NCBI GenBank assembly: GCA_964392615.1
Contig: CAYMRB010000118.1
Coordinates: 1-22,731 of the forward strand
Direction: 5' to 3'
Origin: CAYMRB01 sp964392615
Lineage (GTDB): Bacteria > Planctomycetota > UBA8108
DNA length: 22,731 bases
Of this stretch, positions 20,968 to 22,731 are shown piece by piece. The first letter of the stretch is position 1; each line of letters begins with the position of its first letter. The notes under the pieces were generated by a model that searched no databases, was not told the DNA's origin, and was given only the letters and a program-made list of their open reading frames with translations. A program made the position numbers and the translations under genes.

Positions 20968-22731
20968 ATGGCCGATCTCGTCCCGGGCGCGATCCGCGGT
21001 GGGCTGCCTCGGTGGAAGGCCCGTCCGCTGGTGCGCGCGCTGGTCTATTCGTCGGCGGTCGCGGTCGCGCTGGCGTACGTTTCGTACCGTTTCATCTGGG
21101 CGCATCACGCGCAGGTCGAGATCCGGCTGACGGCGCATCTCGAGAGTCTGATCGACAGCTCGGTGAGGGTCAAGGGCGCCCGATACCGCGTGCTGGAGGG
21201 GACGCGAGCGACGCAGATCGACCTCGGCGCCCCGCGTGCGGTCGGCGCGGGGCGCGTGCTCGCGCGATTGCGGGGCGTGCACGTCGACGCCGCGTCGATC
21301 GAGTGCGGACGCGGGGATCTCGGCACGCTGGCATCGGTGTGGGAGGCGGCGCGTTCGGCGGGCGTGCCGCGGCAGATCGTCGTCTGCGGGGCTGATCTGG
21401 TCCTCGTCCACCGCGAGGACAGCGCGGCGCGAGGAGCCGGAAGTGGCGCAGCGGCAGGGGTTTCGGACGGTTGGAGCGTCGCCGGGCTGGTGCGTCCGGG
21501 CGCGTGGCAGGAGTTGCTGCGGCATGAGGGCCAGCTGCTTCTGCGGGACGCGACGGTCGAGTTGCGGCGCGTGCGGCGCGCGGGGGCGGACCTCGTGCGG
21601 GAGGTCGAGCTGCGCGATTTGATCGTCGAGCTCGGCGGCGGGAGACTGCACGGCGAGGTCGCCATTCTCGAAGGGCGCCATTGGGTCGGTGGCCAGGCCG
21701 ATTTCACGTACGCGCCGGGGGCGGGGCTCGTCGTTCGCGGGCGCCTCGAGAGCCTCGACGGGGTGAGCGAGTGGCTGCCGTTCCTGCCGGCGGGGCTCGG
21801 CGAGCTCGTGGCCGAGGTAGCGCCGGGCGGCGCGGTCACGCTGGAGCTGCAGCGCCTCGAGTGGGGGGGCGCGAGCGACGTGGGGGCCGGGGGCGGACCG
21901 CGGATCGACGCGACCGTGCGGCACTGGGGCTCGACGCTCCGGGTTCCGAGGCTCGGCGTCGGCAGCGGGGAGACTGAGGGCGACGGGGCTCTCGAGCTGC
22001 ACGTCATCGACGGCCGGACGCGAGTGCGGGCGACCGGTCACGCGTGGGGGGCGCCCCGGGCACAGCCGCCGGCGAGGGGCGGGCGGGGGGGGCAGAGGGG
22101 CGCGCGGACCGGCTCGGTGCCGGTGACCGGAGCGCGAGCGGTCACCGCGAACGGTTCCACGCGCGGTGAGGGCGATGGCGAGGGCGGCGTCGACGTGCCG
22201 CCCGGCGAGCTGCGACTCGAGTTCGCGAGCGCGCCGATCGGCCTCGCGACGTGGACGCGGGACGGGCCACGCGGCGTGGCCGAGCTGGCGAGCGAGACGC
22301 GCCTGGCGGGAAGCGTCGGAGGGACACTGCGGCTGCGCCCGCACCGCGACAAGAGCGACGCGCGGGTGGGCGCGAACGCGGCGGCTGGGCCGCGCTGGGC
22401 CGCGGATGTCGAGCTGACCGACCTCGTCTCGAAGGCGTGGCCCCAGCTGCGCTGCCGGCGCGCGACGGTGCGACTCGGCACGTCCGGTGACGCGGAAGCG
22501 GAGAGTACGCAGCCATTCGCCTCGACGGGCCGTGTCGAGCTCGACGAGCTCTAATGGCGCGGTTTCGCGAGCACGAGCGGCGCGATCGACATCGAATGGA
22601 ATAGTGACGGGGTCCGCTTCACCGCGGCAGGCCTGAGGCTCGACACCGACGCCGACTCCGAGTCCGAGACCGAGACCGATCCCGACTCCGATCCCGACTC
22701 CGACTCCGACACCGACTCCGAGACCGAGACC
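20968..22731 (+). pseudogene. AsmA-like envelope protein, interrupted by in-frame TAA and cut by window end
   Basis: ATG 20968 follows GGAAGAG at a normal distance. The frame has 528 codons before TAA at 22552-22554, but stays open after it for 59 codons to the window end, with the same coding style (WRGFASTSGAIDIEWNSDG, then VRFTAAGLRLD, then an Asp/Glu/Ser/Thr tail). N-terminal residues 1-20 are basic, and 22-40 form a membrane helix (RALVYSSAVAVALAYVSYRF). Beta-rich repeats with xxLxGGxxxG-like units (ELGGGRLHGEVAILEGRHWVGGQADF; VRGRLESLDGVSEWLPFLPAGLGELVAEV) resemble AsmA/DUF748-type bridge proteins of the envelope. A Gly/Arg-rich segment coded by a run of eight G (22085-22092) sits mid-protein. 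TAA may be a real nonsense change (from CAA) or a sequence error; if taken as true, the protein is truncated. The function is not defined. Confidence 0.65.
22651..22731. repeat. Hexamer-type low-complexity repeat at right window end
   Basis: Tandem GACTCC, GACACC, GAGACC and GATCCC units run to the last base. In the AsmA-like frame they encode alternating Asp/Glu and Ser/Thr/Pro. They are the inverted counterpart of the left-end repeat. Confidence 0.8.

Noticed and set aside
22552..22554. TAA as a recoded codon
   Set aside because: No known bacterial system inserts an amino acid at TAA in such a context, and there is no local structure pointing to it.
22554..22605. New gene starting at the ATG overlapping TAA
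   Set aside because: It ends after 16 codons at TAG, and the original frame is the one with protein-like sequence.
1..22731. tRNA, rRNA, transposase, integrase or attachment sites
   Set aside because: None was recognised on either strand; the window shows no signs of a mobile island apart from the palindrome at 11571-11646.

Overview
This is a strongly GC-rich bacterial window whose genes nearly all favour G or C at third codon positions. The gene content (a formylglycine-type sulfatase, a PhoD-like phosphatase, a Tat-exported Gfo/Idh oxidoreductase, a HEAT plus von Willebrand factor A protein, an ECF sigma/anti-sigma operon and several secreted proteins without clear families) suggests a planctomycete or close relative. 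No taxonomic marker gene is present, so this is inference. Both ends run into the same hexamer-type low-complexity repeat, which looks like a contig broken at a repeat.

Layout: 1-400, repeat, one doubtful small ORF and a minus-strand terminator. 413-1512 (minus), two tandem LPP20-like lipoproteins. 1663-4036 (plus), an ArsR-methyltransferase fusion regulator (SahR-like) overlapping S-adenosylhomocysteine hydrolase. 4050-4260, a hairpin-rich intergenic stretch. 4417-5439 (plus), an exported thioredoxin-like protein whose first redox cysteine is encoded by in-frame TGA, read here as selenocysteine (U-P-P-C). 5558-7626 (minus), an SDR enzyme and an unrecognised membrane-anchored protein. 7797-9803 (plus), promoter, structured leader and HEAT-VWA protein. 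9858-10122 (plus), a candidate noncoding RNA. 10116-11033 (minus) oxyR, divergent from a ferritin-like gene at 11145-11558. 11571-11646, a REP-like inverted repeat. 11731-16769 (plus), an operon of PhoD-like phosphatase, LamG-toroid protein and sulfatase. 16774-20793 (minus), an operon of ECF sigma, anti-sigma, Arg/Pro/Gly repeat protein and Gfo/Idh oxidoreductase. 20968 to the end (plus), an AsmA-like protein interrupted by in-frame TAA.

The best discovery candidate is the selenoprotein at 4417-5439. The frame is coherent on both sides of the TGA, the TGA falls exactly on the first cysteine of a C-P-P-C motif, and a hairpin (GCAACT/AGTTGC, loop CGTGA) starts its loop 29 nt after the TGA, within the range expected of a bacterial SECIS element. 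No Sec biosynthesis gene (selA, selB, selC, selD) lies in the window, so decoding ability is unproven. The other themes are methyl-cycle control (SahR-like regulator with ahcY), peroxide response (OxyR with a ferritin-like protein) and envelope or extracellular hydrolysis (phosphatase-sulfatase operon).
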